The notes below the pieces were generated by a model, which was not told where the DNA came from, did not search any database, and was given only the letters and a program-made list of their open reading frames with translations. Both the position numbers and the translations under genes were made by a program. Shown here piece by piece: positions 43,858 to 52,900 of a stretch of DNA of 64,000 bases; the first letter of the stretch is position 1, and every line of letters starts with the position of its first letter. Origin of the DNA: VBAS01 sp035318985 (GTDB lineage: Bacteria > Bacteroidota > Bacteroidia > Chitinophagales > Chitinophagaceae); assembly GCA_035318985.1 (NCBI GenBank), contig DATHDP010000020.1, positions 1-64,000 on the forward strand, written 5' to 3'.

Positions 43858-45348
43858 TTAATCAAGTTTGGTGATCTTGAGTGTATTGGTTGGTAAATGA
43901 AGATGTACAGGTGTGCTTCCTGTACTAACTGCAACATCGCCGGATTTTAAAAATCCTCTTTCTTTTAGTATTTCTATCTGGTCAAAGATAATATCATCAA
44001 GGCTTTCTTCTTCATCATAAAAGAAAGCTCTTACACCCCAGCTAAGACTCAGTTGATTTACAAGAGTTCTTTCTTTTGTAAAAATAAATAATGGCGCTTT
44101 GGGGCGATAACTGCTAAGCATAAAAGCAGTATATCCACTTTGTGTCATACCAATAAGGGCCTGTGATTCGACATCTTTTGCAAGTTTACATGCATTATAG
44201 CAAACTGCATCACTTAAGAAAGATGGTGAATGAGGTTGCGGCGCCAATTCATCTTCAAGGCTGTAATGATAATCTGTTTTTTCTACTTCTTCAATGATCT
44301 TTACCATGGTTTCTACTACTAATGTCGGATGTGCACCTGTTGCTGTTTCGCCACTCAACATTACAGCATCTGCGCCTTCCAGCACAGCATTAGCAACATC
44401 GGTGATCTCGCTACGATTTGGTTTTGTTCTTTCGATCATGCTTTCCATCATTTGTGTAGCAACGATCACTGGCTTAGCACGATGAAGACATTTTTTGATA
44501 ATTTGTTTTTGGATCAAAGGGACTTTTTCAATTGGTAATTCTACACCGAGATCGCCGCGGGCAACCATGATGCCATCAGATTCTACAATGATGTCTCGGA
44601 TATTTTCTACTGCTTCTGGCTTCTCGATCTTGGCAATGATCTTTGTTTTACTTTTCTTTTCTTCCAGTTTATTACGAAGAATGATAAGATCCTTTACATT
44701 TCTTACAAACGAAAGTGCTACCCAGTCTAATTTTTGTTCAATGATGAAATCAAGATCCACAAGGTCTTTATCTGTCAACGCTGGTAAGGTGATCTTTGTA
44801 TCGGGTAAATTAATCCCTTTTTTAGACGAAAGAGCTCCGCCAAGCGTTACCACCACTTTTACATCGTTATTTTTTTCAATGCTTAAAACCCTAACTTCTA
44901 ATTTTCCATCATCTATTAAAATGATGTTTCCAATTTTTACATCACTGTGAAAATTGGGATAGGAGACATAGATCTTCTCTTTATTGCCAATTACTTTTTC
45001 ATTGGTAAATGTGAGAATATCACCCTCAACAACTTCGATATGACCATTTTCAATTTCTCCTACTCTTAATTTAGGTCCCTGCAGATCGCCGAGTATGGCA
45101 ATGTTGTAAGGTTCTTTTTTATTTATATTACGAATATGTTCAATGATCTTTCCTTTGTCTTCATGCGAACCATGAGAAAAATTCAAACGAAATACATTTA
45201 CTCCTGCTCTCACAAGAGCGAGCAATTTATCGTAAGTATCGCAAGCCGGGCCAACAGTCGCTACAATTTTTGTGCGATGATTCGTATGCTGAACACCCGC
45301 TTCTTTGTTCATTGATTTCTGAAAATACTTTTCTACTTTTTTACTCAT
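43858..45348 (-). CDS. pyk: Pyruvate kinase
   Basis: This 496-residue glycolytic enzyme converts phosphoenolpyruvate and ADP to pyruvate and ATP. After a 20-residue N-terminal extension comes RTKIVATVGPACDTYDKLLALVRAGVNVFRLNFSHG. Further motifs are GDLQGPKLRVG, IAKIEKPEAVENI (active-site Lys), DGIMVARGDLGVELP, ATQMMESMIERTKPNRSEITDVANAVLEGADAVMLSGETATG and SGYTAFMLSSYRPKAPLF. It lies downstream of pfkA, with a four-helix-bundle gene between them. The three genes are close enough to be one transcript. Confidence 0.97.
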   Translation of the reverse strand: MSKKVEKYFQKSMNKEAGVQHTNHRTKIVATVGPACDTYDKLLALVRAGVNVFRLNFSHGSHEDKGKIIEHIRNINKKEPYNIAILGDLQGPKLRVGEIENGHIEVVEGDILTFTNEKVIGNKEKIYVSYPNFHSDVKIGNIILIDDGKLEVRVLSIEKNNDVKVVVTLGGALSSKKGINLPDTKITLPALTDKDLVDLDFIIEQKLDWVALSFVRNVKDLIILRNKLEEKKSKTKIIAKIEKPEAVENIRDIIVESDGIMVARGDLGVELPIEKVPLIQKQIIKKCLHRAKPVIVATQMMESMIERTKPNRSEITDVANAVLEGADAVMLSGETATGAHPTLVVETMVKIIEEVEKTDYHYSLEDELAPQPHSPSFLSDAVCYNACKLAKDVESQALIGMTQSGYTAFMLSSYRPKAPLFIFTKERTLVNQLSLSWGVRAFFYDEEESLDDIIFDQIEILKERGFLKSGDVAVSTGSTPVHLHLPTNTLKITKLD

Positions 45349-45358
45349 GAGATTTTTT

Positions 45359-45799
45359 ATTTCTAAATTTCTTGTTTCAAGATTTTCTATCCTTAAATTT
45401 TAGCCCTTTTTGATCACTCGTGTTTAGATACTTTATAAAATTTGCAATGTGTGATGCAAGATTTTTATATTCTTCATTTAGCTCATTCAATTCCGATTCA
45501 TTCCAATAATCACTTTCAAACCCTCTGAATAGCTGTGATCTGACTTCTCCCGTTGACCCCTTTGAATAGCTTAACGCATTTACAAACTCAAGCCTGCTGT
45601 CTCTTTCGAAACCTTCCGCAATATTATCCATTACTGAACCAGCTGCTTCTTTAAAATTATTTTTAAACCGAAAGTCTTTTGCAACCTCTTCTCTCTTTAT
45701 CAGGTCGAGAATCTTTTTGTATAATCTTCTTGCTTCTTTCCAAATTTCAAGTTCTTCAAAGGATGTTATGGTGGCCATTTAATTTTGAAATTTAGAAAT
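45359..45799. mobile_element. Possible mobile unit: four-helix-bundle gene with 13-bp inverted repeats
   Basis: ATTTCTAAATTTC at 45359-45371 occurs as its reverse complement at 45787-45799, flanking the four-helix-bundle gene. The arms are AT-rich, so chance is a real alternative, but the gene type and its place between pfkA and pyk fit an inserted unit. Confidence 0.4.
45377..45778 (-). CDS. Four helix bundle protein (S23/IVP family)
   Basis: The 133-residue protein belongs to the family first known from 23S rRNA intervening sequences and related to the accessory variability determinant of diversity-generating retroelements. The opening SFEELEIWKEARRLYKKI and the central segment EAAGSVMDNIAEGFERDSRLEFVNALSYSKGSTGEVRSQLFRG are diagnostic. 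Four amphipathic helices are predicted. Function is unknown; a nucleic-acid-binding role is proposed for relatives. No reverse transcriptase or variable repeat is seen nearby, so it is not part of a complete retroelement here. It sits 35 bases after pfkA and 28 before pyk. Confidence 0.9.
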   Translation of the reverse strand: MATITSFEELEIWKEARRLYKKILDLIKREEVAKDFRFKNNFKEAAGSVMDNIAEGFERDSRLEFVNALSYSKGSTGEVRSQLFRGFESDYWNESELNELNEEYKNLASHIANFIKYLNTSDQKGLKFKDRKS

Positions 45800-45813
45800 C
45801 AGAAATACAAAAT

Positions 45814-46797
45814 TTAACTCGCTAATATCTTTACGATCCTCAACCATTCTTCGCTGATCCTTACTTTATTTTTTACAGCATTCTCCAGCGGTATATAATG
45901 CATTTTATTATTCATGATCCCTACAAAAACATTGTGTCTTCCTTCCATTAAAGATTCTACTGCATGAAAGCCCATACGGCTGGCTATTAACCTGTCAAGA
46001 CATGAAGGAGAACCGCCTCTTTGAATATGACCAAGTATGCACACCCTTATTTCCGCCTGAGGTAATTTTTCTTTCAGGATCTTATGCACCTCATTGGCGC
46101 CACCAAATTCATCACCTTCTGCAACAACGATAAGGTTTACTAACTTTTTCCTTCTTTCTTTTTCCTGTAGTGATGATACAATATCATTGATATCAGTTTT
46201 TCTTTCTGGTATCAAAATATTCTCAGCACCGGTGGCGATACCACTATGTAAAGCAATATATCCTGCATCACGCCCCATTACTTCAATAATAAAAATGCGG
46301 TCATGTGCATCCATCGTATCCCTTACTTTATCGATCGCTTCTACGGCTGTATTCACTGCTGTATCAAACCCGATGGTAAAATCAGTTCCATAGATGTCTT
46401 TATCAATTGTACCTGCAATACCAATGCAGGGGATATCAAACTCCTGGCTAAATTTTACAGCGCCGCGAAAAGAGCCATCGCCACCAATAATAATGAGACC
46501 ATTAATACCCCGCTCTTTTAAATTATCGTATGCTCTTTGTCTTCCTTCGTACTCGAAAAAATCTTTACATCGGGCAGTTTTTAAAATAGTACCTCCACGC
46601 TGGATAATATTTGCAACAGAACGTGTTTCCATTTTCATAATATCATCATCGATCATACCCTGGTAGCCACGCAAGATCCCATATACTTCCAATCCATGAT
46701 AGATCCCTGTTCTTACAACGGCACGAATAGCTGCATTCATACCGGGTGCATCTCCGCCAGATGTAAGAACTCCAATTTTTGTTACTTTATTTATCAT
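45814..46797 (-). CDS. pfkA: ATP-dependent 6-phosphofructokinase
   Basis: The 327-residue enzyme phosphorylates fructose 6-phosphate in glycolysis. I start at the ATG at 46797 (MINKVTKIGVLTSGGDAPGMN); the frame is open for another ten residues but they do not resemble the family. Motifs are GGDAPGMNAAIRAVVR (ATP site), GGDGSFRGA, GTIDKDIYGTDFTIGFDTAVNTA (catalytic Asp), MGRDAGYIAL and HIQRGGSPSCLDR. Gly-Gly-Asp-Gly-Ser in the ATP site suggests ATP rather than pyrophosphate as donor. A dyad shared with the Gfo/Idh promoter lies 28 bases upstream. Confidence 0.96.
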   Translation of the reverse strand: MINKVTKIGVLTSGGDAPGMNAAIRAVVRTGIYHGLEVYGILRGYQGMIDDDIMKMETRSVANIIQRGGTILKTARCKDFFEYEGRQRAYDNLKERGINGLIIIGGDGSFRGAVKFSQEFDIPCIGIAGTIDKDIYGTDFTIGFDTAVNTAVEAIDKVRDTMDAHDRIFIIEVMGRDAGYIALHSGIATGAENILIPERKTDINDIVSSLQEKERRKKLVNLIVVAEGDEFGGANEVHKILKEKLPQAEIRVCILGHIQRGGSPSCLDRLIASRMGFHAVESLMEGRHNVFVGIMNNKMHYIPLENAVKNKVRISEEWLRIVKILAS

Positions 46798-46824
46798 AGC
46801 AGTTTTAAAGGTTAAACGAAAAAA

Positions 46825-46838
46825 CAAACAACTGTTTG
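46825..46838. promoter_or_regulatory. Candidate operator upstream of pfkA
   Basis: The dyad CAAACA-AC-TGTTTG is identical to that at 39394-39407, within a 17-base identical stretch. It lies 28-41 bases before the pfkA start. Confidence 0.4.
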
Positions 46839-47001
46839 AATTTTATTAGGTTAACCGGCCGCCAAAAATAATGTTTTGTTTTTTTATCGTGTTTTTTTTA
46901 CACAGGACTTATCCCCTCTGTTTACCCTTTATCAGTAAATCAACTTTTTGCAATTGGTTATCCCTAATTTTATTCACTACAAAACAATAAAAAGTATACA
47001 T

Positions 47002-49149
47002 ATGAAAAGGGTTTTTCTATCGCTTATCTATTTCTTGCCGGTTTTTTTGGTTGCACAGTTTAACTATCCTGTTACAAAAAAAGTGGATACCGTAACTAAC
47101 TATCATGGTACAATGGTTGCCGATCCCTACCGTTGGTTGGAAGATGACCGAAGTGAAGAAACCAAACAATGGGTGACGGAAGAGAATAAAGTGACATTCG
47201 GTTTTCTTGATAAGATCCCTTACCGTGCACAATGGTTAAAAAGATTGGAGGAAATAAATAATTATCCCAAGTATGGTTCACCATCAAGAAAGAACGAATA
47301 TTACTATTTTTCAAAAAATGATGGCTTACAAAATCAAAATGTATTGTATCGCCAGAAAGGATTAAATGGCGAGCCAGAGTTGGTTTTAGATCCTAATAAA
47401 TTTTCTGCCGATGGAACAAGTGGACTTGGCGCTTTTGCTCTTTCGAAAGATGGCAAGTATGCGGTAATTGGAAAAACAATAGGCGGAAGTGACTGGCGTA
47501 CTTTTTTTGTAATGGATATGGCAACACTTAAATATTTACCGGATTCACTGGCATGGGTAAAAGTTTCAGGAGCATCATGGAAAGGAAATGGTTTTTATTA
47601 TAGCCGTTATCCAACCCCGGAAAAAGGAACAGAGCTGTCAACTAAAAATGAAAATCACCAGGTGTATTATCACAAGGTAGGTACATCACAAAGCGAAGAT
47701 GTATTAGTTTATGAAGATGCTGTCAATCCACAACGTTTTCATGGCGTATTCACAAGCGAAGACGAACGTTATGTGTTTTTGAATATATCTGACCGCGGAA
47801 AAGCAAAAGACGGGAATGCACTTTGGTATTTTGACAGTAAAAGCGATGACAAAACTTTTAAGCCAATTATTAAAGAAGCAGGGGATTATAATTATAATTT
47901 TTTAGAGGAAGTTGATGGAAGATTTTTAATACTGACAAATGACGGCGCATTGAACCGGCGCATTGTTTCTGTTGATCCAAAAAACCCTGATCTTGCGAAT
48001 TGGAAAACAGTGATCGCTGAAAAGCCAGAAAATATTTCTTCAGCTGCTACAGCGGGAGGTAAATTATTTCTCACTTATTTAAAAGATGTAACAAGCAGAG
48101 TTTATGTATATGATTATAATGGCAAATTAGAAAGAGAAGTTAAGTTGCCGGCATTAGGAACTGCAGGTGGTTTTGGCGGAGAAAAAGACGACAAGTTTGT
48201 TTTCTACACATTTACATCAATTACATTCCCCCCGACAATTTATCGTTATGATATTGCCAGTGGAAAAAGTACAGTTTTCAGAAAACCTGAAGTGAAATTT
48301 AACCCGGAAGAATATACAATGGAGCAAGTTTTTTATCCGGGCAAGGATGGAACAAAAGTTCCGATGTTCATTGTATATAAAAAAGGAACACAAAAGAACG
48401 GTAAGAATCCAACGATACTTTATGGATATGGTGGATTTAATATCAGCAGCAATCCCTCTTTTTCTTCAACAAGAATTGCGTGGCTGGAACAAGGTGGAAT
48501 ATTTTGTATAGCTAATTTGAGAGGCGGAAGTGAATATGGTGAAAAATGGCATGAAGCAGGTATGCGATTAAAAAAACAAACTGTATTTGATGATTTTATT
48601 GCTGCTGGCGAATATTTGATATCTGAAAAGTATACTTCAAAGGATTATCTCGCATTGCAGGGAGGATCAAATGGCGGGTTGTTGGTTGGAACTGTTATTA
48701 ATCAACGTCCGGATCTGTGTAAGGTGGCAATACCGCAAGTGGGAGTGATGGATATGTTACGTTTTCATAAGTTCACGATCGGCTGGAATTGGATAGCAGA
48801 GTATGGAAGCAGTGATAATGCAAGTGATTTTAAAAACTTATATGCTTATTCACCGATCCATAATATTAAAGAAGGAGCGAATTATCCTGCGACATTGATC
48901 ACAACAGCGGATCATGACGACAGGGTAGTGCCGGCACATTCATTTAAGTATGCTGCTACTTTGCAGGAAAAATATAAAGGCAACAATCCGGCTTTGATCC
49001 GGATAGATGTAAACTCAGGGCACGGTGCCAGCAACCTGAGAAAAGGATTAGAAACAACGGCAGATATTTATTCATTTATTTTTTATAACATGAAGCTGAC
49101 GCCAAAATTTGAAGGCGTAAAATTCCAGGAAGCAAAAAAACCATTCTAG
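47002..49149 (+). CDS. Prolyl oligopeptidase (S9A), exported
   Basis: The 715-residue serine peptidase cuts after proline in short peptides. I start at the ATG at 47002, which gives a clean signal peptide (MKRVFLSLIYFLPVFLVAQ); an upstream in-frame start at 46948 would bury it. YPVTKKVDTVTNYHGTMVADPYRWLEDDRSEET is the family opening. A seven-bladed propeller region (about 80-420) precedes the hydrolase domain. The triad is Ser 556 in GGSNGGLL, an Asp in DHDDRV (637-642) and His 674 in SGHGAS. It is followed by a hairpin and then cmk. Confidence 0.95.
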   Translation: MKRVFLSLIYFLPVFLVAQFNYPVTKKVDTVTNYHGTMVADPYRWLEDDRSEETKQWVTEENKVTFGFLDKIPYRAQWLKRLEEINNYPKYGSPSRKNEYYYFSKNDGLQNQNVLYRQKGLNGEPELVLDPNKFSADGTSGLGAFALSKDGKYAVIGKTIGGSDWRTFFVMDMATLKYLPDSLAWVKVSGASWKGNGFYYSRYPTPEKGTELSTKNENHQVYYHKVGTSQSEDVLVYEDAVNPQRFHGVFTSEDERYVFLNISDRGKAKDGNALWYFDSKSDDKTFKPIIKEAGDYNYNFLEEVDGRFLILTNDGALNRRIVSVDPKNPDLANWKTVIAEKPENISSAATAGGKLFLTYLKDVTSRVYVYDYNGKLEREVKLPALGTAGGFGGEKDDKFVFYTFTSITFPPTIYRYDIASGKSTVFRKPEVKFNPEEYTMEQVFYPGKDGTKVPMFIVYKKGTQKNGKNPTILYGYGGFNISSNPSFSSTRIAWLEQGGIFCIANLRGGSEYGEKWHEAGMRLKKQTVFDDFIAAGEYLISEKYTSKDYLALQGGSNGGLLVGTVINQRPDLCKVAIPQVGVMDMLRFHKFTIGWNWIAEYGSSDNASDFKNLYAYSPIHNIKEGANYPATLITTADHDDRVVPAHSFKYAATLQEKYKGNNPALIRIDVNSGHGASNLRKGLETTADIYSFIFYNMKLTPKFEGVKFQEAKKPF

Positions 49150-49176
49150 TATATTTGATACATATTTTCTCACAAG

Positions 49177-49207
49177 TTACCGCCTTCAACGGCGGTAATT
49201 TATTTTT
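49177..49207 (+). terminator. Terminator after the prolyl oligopeptidase gene
   Basis: A perfect 8-bp stem TTACCGCC/GGCGGTAA with a 6-base loop is followed by TTTATTTTT. It lies 27 bases after the stop. Confidence 0.7.
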
Positions 49208-49208
49208 G
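49201..49208 (+). promoter_or_regulatory. -7 box directly before cmk
   Basis: TATTTTTG is a perfect TAnnTTTG match ending 7 bases before the cmk ATG. If used, transcription would start at or near the start codon, giving a leaderless mRNA. A second match, TATATTTG at 49150-49157, lies upstream of the hairpin. Confidence 0.35.
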
Positions 49209-49215
49209 CAAAGAC

Positions 49216-49899
49216 ATGGGCAAGAAGATTATTATAGCAATTGATGGATGGAGCAGTTGTGGAAAAAGCACTTTGGCAAAAGAGCTTGCAAAGGAGTTGG
49301 GATATTTATATGTTGATAGTGGCGCTATGTATCGTGCCATTACACTTTATTTTTTACGCAATCATGTTGACTGGACCGATAAGTCGGAAGTAAAAAAAGC
49401 ATTAAATGAAATTTCTCTTGAGTTTATATATAACGAGAAAAGCCAGCAAAGTGAAATGCATCTGAATGAAGAGAATGTGGAATATGTGATCCGTGACCTG
49501 GTTGTTGCAGAAAAAGTAAGTGATGTGGCCGCTATTAAAGAAGTAAGAAAATTTGCTGTTGAACAACAGCAATTAATGGGTAAAAAGAAAGGAATAATAA
49601 TGGATGGTCGTGATATTGGAACTGTAGTGTTTCCCAAAGCCGAGCTTAAGATCTTTCTTACCGCGGATAATGCGGTGAGGGTAGAAAGACGGTTTAAAGA
49701 GCTTTTTGAGAAAAATCCTAATGTTACGATCGAGGAGATCAAAGCAAATCTTGAAATGCGGGATTATATTGACAGCAACCGCGAAGAAAGTCCGCTTAGA
49801 AAGGCCGATGACGCCATTTTAGTGGATAATACGAATATGACAGCTAAAGAAACTATCCAGAAAGTGGCAAAGCTGGCAAAACAGATCATAACGACGTGA
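49216..49899 (+). CDS. cmk: Cytidylate kinase
   Basis: The 227-residue cytosolic enzyme phosphorylates CMP and dCMP. The P-loop is GWSSCGKST (11-19). YLYVDSGAMYRAITLYFLR, GIIMDGRDIGTVVFPKAELKIFLTA and the lid region RRFKEL are family motifs. Length and order of motifs are normal. It stands alone after the prolyl oligopeptidase terminator and before a long gene-free stretch. Confidence 0.95.
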   Translation: MGKKIIIAIDGWSSCGKSTLAKELAKELGYLYVDSGAMYRAITLYFLRNHVDWTDKSEVKKALNEISLEFIYNEKSQQSEMHLNEENVEYVIRDLVVAEKVSDVAAIKEVRKFAVEQQQLMGKKKGIIMDGRDIGTVVFPKAELKIFLTADNAVRVERRFKELFEKNPNVTIEEIKANLEMRDYIDSNREESPLRKADDAILVDNTNMTAKETIQKVAKLAKQIITT

Positions 49900-50421
49900 A
49901 CTTAAACGAGGCTGTTTCTATTTTTTAAAGCCACCACTCAGGTGCTAATGATTGACCATGGTTATTTTTTTAAAGAAAATTGGTAATAGTATTTGTATTT
50001 CTAAAAACCTTGTTTATTTTCGCATTTCGATTGAGTAGAATCAATCTCCCCAAAATTTCACTCTCCTATCTAAAAAGCCGTTGGTTAAAAAATCCGATTC
50101 GTTTGAACTCTGCGTGTAGCTGCAATGTTTATTGCTTTGCAATAGCCATTAAAGCACAAAGGTTTTTCCAATACTTCTGAAATATCAACCACCAATTTTC
50201 CATTGAGCTAACCCAAGCCATGTCTGCCGTAGGCATGATAAGTCCCTTCCTATTCTGAATGCCAAGGTTTCCAAATTCCTGATGGATCACCACATTAATT
50301 GTGGATGAAATAACTCATCATATACGCTACCCTGAAAAAAAGCCGAAGGGTAGTATTCGTTAACTGTAAAAACTATTTATTTAAAAACGGGTCCATAAAA
50401 CGGCCCACAAAACCTTGAAGC
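49900..50421. other. Gene-free stretch between cmk and a T9SS cargo gene
   Basis: No supportable gene is seen. It holds a promoter candidate near 49992, a CCACA/TGTGG dyad near 50290 and a TACCCT/AGGGTA hairpin near 50329-50352. If the promoter drives the gene at 50422, the leader would be about 390 bases long. Confidence 0.5.
49992..50022 (+). promoter_or_regulatory. Candidate promoter in the cmk-T9SS gap
   Basis: TTTG at 49992-49995, a 19-base spacer, then TATTTTCG at 50015-50022, one mismatch from TAnnTTTG. Confidence 0.4.
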
Positions 50422-52461
50422 ATGAAAAAGATTTTACTTTCATTGATGTTAGTCGGTGCTTTCGCGATAGTGCGAGCACAACTTTGCGGCGCCGGTGCCA
50501 TTAGAACCTGGGTTGGAACTGTACAGCCCTGGAATCCTGGTGGATCATCGCAAGCCCCAATTGTAATTAATGGATCATCTACTGCAGATTGGGACGCGAA
50601 TATTTCTGGTCCATTTGCTTACTCCGGGTCTCCAAAAAATACCTATGAGACGAATCCTTATCTAGCCCCTATTGCTCCTGCAAATATTCAGAAAGACGGC
50701 TTAAAAGCCGGAACAGGAGCTGACTTTGATCTGGACGCTGTAGGTCAGGATCATAGAGATCTCCGTTATTTTGCTTTTACTTATGATAAAGCAAACGTTT
50801 ATTTCTTCTTTAGAAGACCAGCCAATAATACAGCCCAGGTTGCATTGTATTATTTTATTGACAAAAACGTTGATGGATGGATGAAGACTGGTGAACCTGT
50901 AATTAAGGTTACATTTAATAATAGCGGTTCGAGTATTGAGATGGGATACTATACGGCAGTAAACTCTAATGGAACTGCAGCCGGCTCTTACGATGCTGTT
51001 AAAGGTAATATTATGACCGCTCCAATTGCACGGGCAAAATCCGGTAACACTTCTGGTTGGGCAGTAGGAATAGCAGATGGCTGGAGCATGCCCGGAGAAT
51101 ATCATACAGGGACAGGCTTACCTGCTTTAGCAGTGACAAATGGAGTTCAGGAAATTTTTAATGCAGCATCACTGACTGATAATTTTTCTGATGGTACTGC
51201 TGGAGGATTTGGAGTGGAGTTTGCAGTTCCCTGGAGATATTTTGCAATGTTTAGTGCTGCTGGTGTTTATCAAGGTGGAACAGCACTTAATTATACCAGT
51301 ATATTTACGTGGCACGTATCATTAGTAAATGGTAACAGTGGTGTCGATGGTGCAGAAGATAATGCAGGTGGTTGCTGCTCTGGTCTTGGTGTGTCTGGTA
51401 CTGCTGAAGTCTCTAAAAGTGGATTTTGGGAGAAAACAACACCTGGTAATCCGTATCTTTATAGATTAAATCTTAGTTTTACAAATCTTAAAGCTTACCA
51501 AACGAATGTAGTAATTGGTGGAATCAAGATAATTGATCCAAAAGATGCTTTAGGTAATCCTCTACCTGCAAGCGCTATAGCAAACTGGACATTGACAGGG
51601 TTTAAAAATCCAGATTGTATTGTAGGAAATGGAGATGATGCTGCTGCTGTAACTTTTACTTATAATGGCTCGGTTGGCACAACTCACTCTTTTGTAAGTT
51701 CTGATCTAATAAAATCTACAGCGACTGTGGCCGCGGCACCCGGACCTTTAGCAACAGCATGTTATTATATAAATTTTAATGCTTTTTCATTCCCTCCTGT
51801 TAAATCGGCTGATGTTGAATTTGATTATACAACTGTATTTGATATTAGCTCAGGCACATGTGACGATCTGCAAAGCGGTGTCTCAAGTGGAACCTTCTCA
51901 GTTCTTCCTGTTAAGATAACTTACTTTAATGCTGCAAGAAGCGGCCAAAATGTAAATCTTACATGGCAAACATCCATCGAAGAGAACAGTAAAGGTTTCG
52001 AAGTACAAAGATTTATTGGTACTGCTGGCTGGGAAACCATCGGCTTTACTCCTACACAGGCTGTTAACGGAAGCAGCAGCTCAGCATTGAATTACCAATT
52101 CGCTGATTTGAATAATACAACAAAGGGTATTACTCAATACAGGCTTAAAGAGGTTGACAGGGATAATCATGCAGCTTACAGTGTTATCCGTTCAGTTCGT
52201 GGAGAAGGTCAAAAGAGCAACACAATTATTTATCCTAATCCGAGTGGTGATGGTAAAGTAAATATAGTCTTTGACGGCACGAGTACAGTGCGTGATCTAT
52301 CGTTAATGGATGTAAGCGGCAAAACTTTAAAACAATGGAAAGGCGTTACTAATAATAACATCCATATTGATAATCTCAATGCAGGATTCTATACTGTACG
52401 AATTGTGAATGTGGAAACAGGTGAGCAGGTGGTAGAGAAATTCATTGTAAACAAGCGTTAA
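50422..52461 (+). CDS. Secreted protein with T9SS C-terminal sorting domain (1)
   Basis: The 679-residue protein has a signal peptide (MKKILLSLMLVGAFAIVRAQ). Residues about 25-330 resemble a DOMON/CBM9-like sugar- or haem-binding region (DLRYFAFTYDKANVYFFFRRP), a by-eye guess with low confidence. Residues about 490-590 form a domain with ITYFNAARSGQNVNLTWQTSIEENSKGFEVQR, typical of T9SS cargo. The last 80 residues are the sorting domain: IIYPNPSGDGKVNIVF, DLSLMDVSGKTLKQWKG, FYTVRIVNVETGEQVVEKFIVNKR. It is thus exported through the type IX system and probably cell-surface bound. A conserved terminator follows. The core function is unknown. Confidence 0.88.
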   Translation: MKKILLSLMLVGAFAIVRAQLCGAGAIRTWVGTVQPWNPGGSSQAPIVINGSSTADWDANISGPFAYSGSPKNTYETNPYLAPIAPANIQKDGLKAGTGADFDLDAVGQDHRDLRYFAFTYDKANVYFFFRRPANNTAQVALYYFIDKNVDGWMKTGEPVIKVTFNNSGSSIEMGYYTAVNSNGTAAGSYDAVKGNIMTAPIARAKSGNTSGWAVGIADGWSMPGEYHTGTGLPALAVTNGVQEIFNAASLTDNFSDGTAGGFGVEFAVPWRYFAMFSAAGVYQGGTALNYTSIFTWHVSLVNGNSGVDGAEDNAGGCCSGLGVSGTAEVSKSGFWEKTTPGNPYLYRLNLSFTNLKAYQTNVVIGGIKIIDPKDALGNPLPASAIANWTLTGFKNPDCIVGNGDDAAAVTFTYNGSVGTTHSFVSSDLIKSTATVAAAPGPLATACYYINFNAFSFPPVKSADVEFDYTTVFDISSGTCDDLQSGVSSGTFSVLPVKITYFNAARSGQNVNLTWQTSIEENSKGFEVQRFIGTAGWETIGFTPTQAVNGSSSSALNYQFADLNNTTKGITQYRLKEVDRDNHAAYSVIRSVRGEGQKSNTIIYPNPSGDGKVNIVFDGTSTVRDLSLMDVSGKTLKQWKGVTNNNIHIDNLNAGFYTVRIVNVETGEQVVEKFIVNKR

Positions 52462-52485
52462 AGCTCAAGGTTTTAACCAACGGCG

Positions 52486-52515
52486 GGGGTGGTCTTCGTG
52501 CCACCCCTTTTTTTT
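52486..52515 (+). terminator. Conserved terminator cassette, copy 1
   Basis: GGGGTGG/CCACCCC stem with an 8-base loop holding TCTTCG, then eight T. The preceding words CAAGGTTTTAACCAACGG are shared with two more copies at 52876 and 54756. Confidence 0.88.
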
Positions 52516-52801
52516 ATAAAATTATTTTCTAACTCCAGGAGTTGCCCAAATATTAAAGGCAACAGTAATTCAACATTCAGTTCTAGCCTGATTCACTACA
52601 GATGGCATCTGCCAGAAAAATCAAAGCGATTATTTTTCGGTGGTGGCAAAGTAAATGTTCATGTTTAAGAATAAGCATGCGTCTTGAATCGTATCATTAA
52701 TAGATGTGAATAGAAGGTGATCAGATAATTGAAAAAGTAATAATTGACATTTTATAAATAGAAAATTCTGTTTCTGATGTTCGCACTCTGTGTGTTGTTA
52801 A

Positions 52802-52849
52802 TTGAAACAAGAAAACAGGAATGAAAAAATTGTAATTAAAGATCGTTAA
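52802..52849 (+). pseudogene. Relic of a T9SS sorting-domain 3' end
   Basis: The frame ending at the TAA at 52847 reads EKIVIKDR, very like the ends EKFIVNKR and EKIVVKKR of the two intact T9SS genes. It lies at the same distance from the conserved terminator as in those genes. Upstream the frame is closed at 52799. It is best explained as the last fragment of a lost paralog. Confidence 0.55.
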
Positions 52850-52875
52850 GGCTTCAAGGGTTTTAACCAACGGTG

Positions 52876-52900
52876 GGGTGGCTTCGTGCCACCCTTTTTT
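52876..52900 (+). terminator. Conserved terminator cassette, copy 2 (no intact gene)
   Basis: GGGTGG/CCACCC stem, loop with CTTCG, then six T, preceded by the same CTTCAAGG and TTTTAACCAACGG words as copies 1 and 3. No intact gene ends here, only the short relic at 52802. Confidence 0.85.

Noticed and set aside
45377..45778. Diversity-generating retroelement suggested by the four-helix-bundle gene
   Set aside because: No reverse transcriptase, template repeat or variable repeat is seen near the gene; free-standing family members are common.
49980..50180. 66-codon open frame in the cmk-T9SS gap
   Set aside because: No family resemblance and no clean start context; its first bases overlap a likely promoter.
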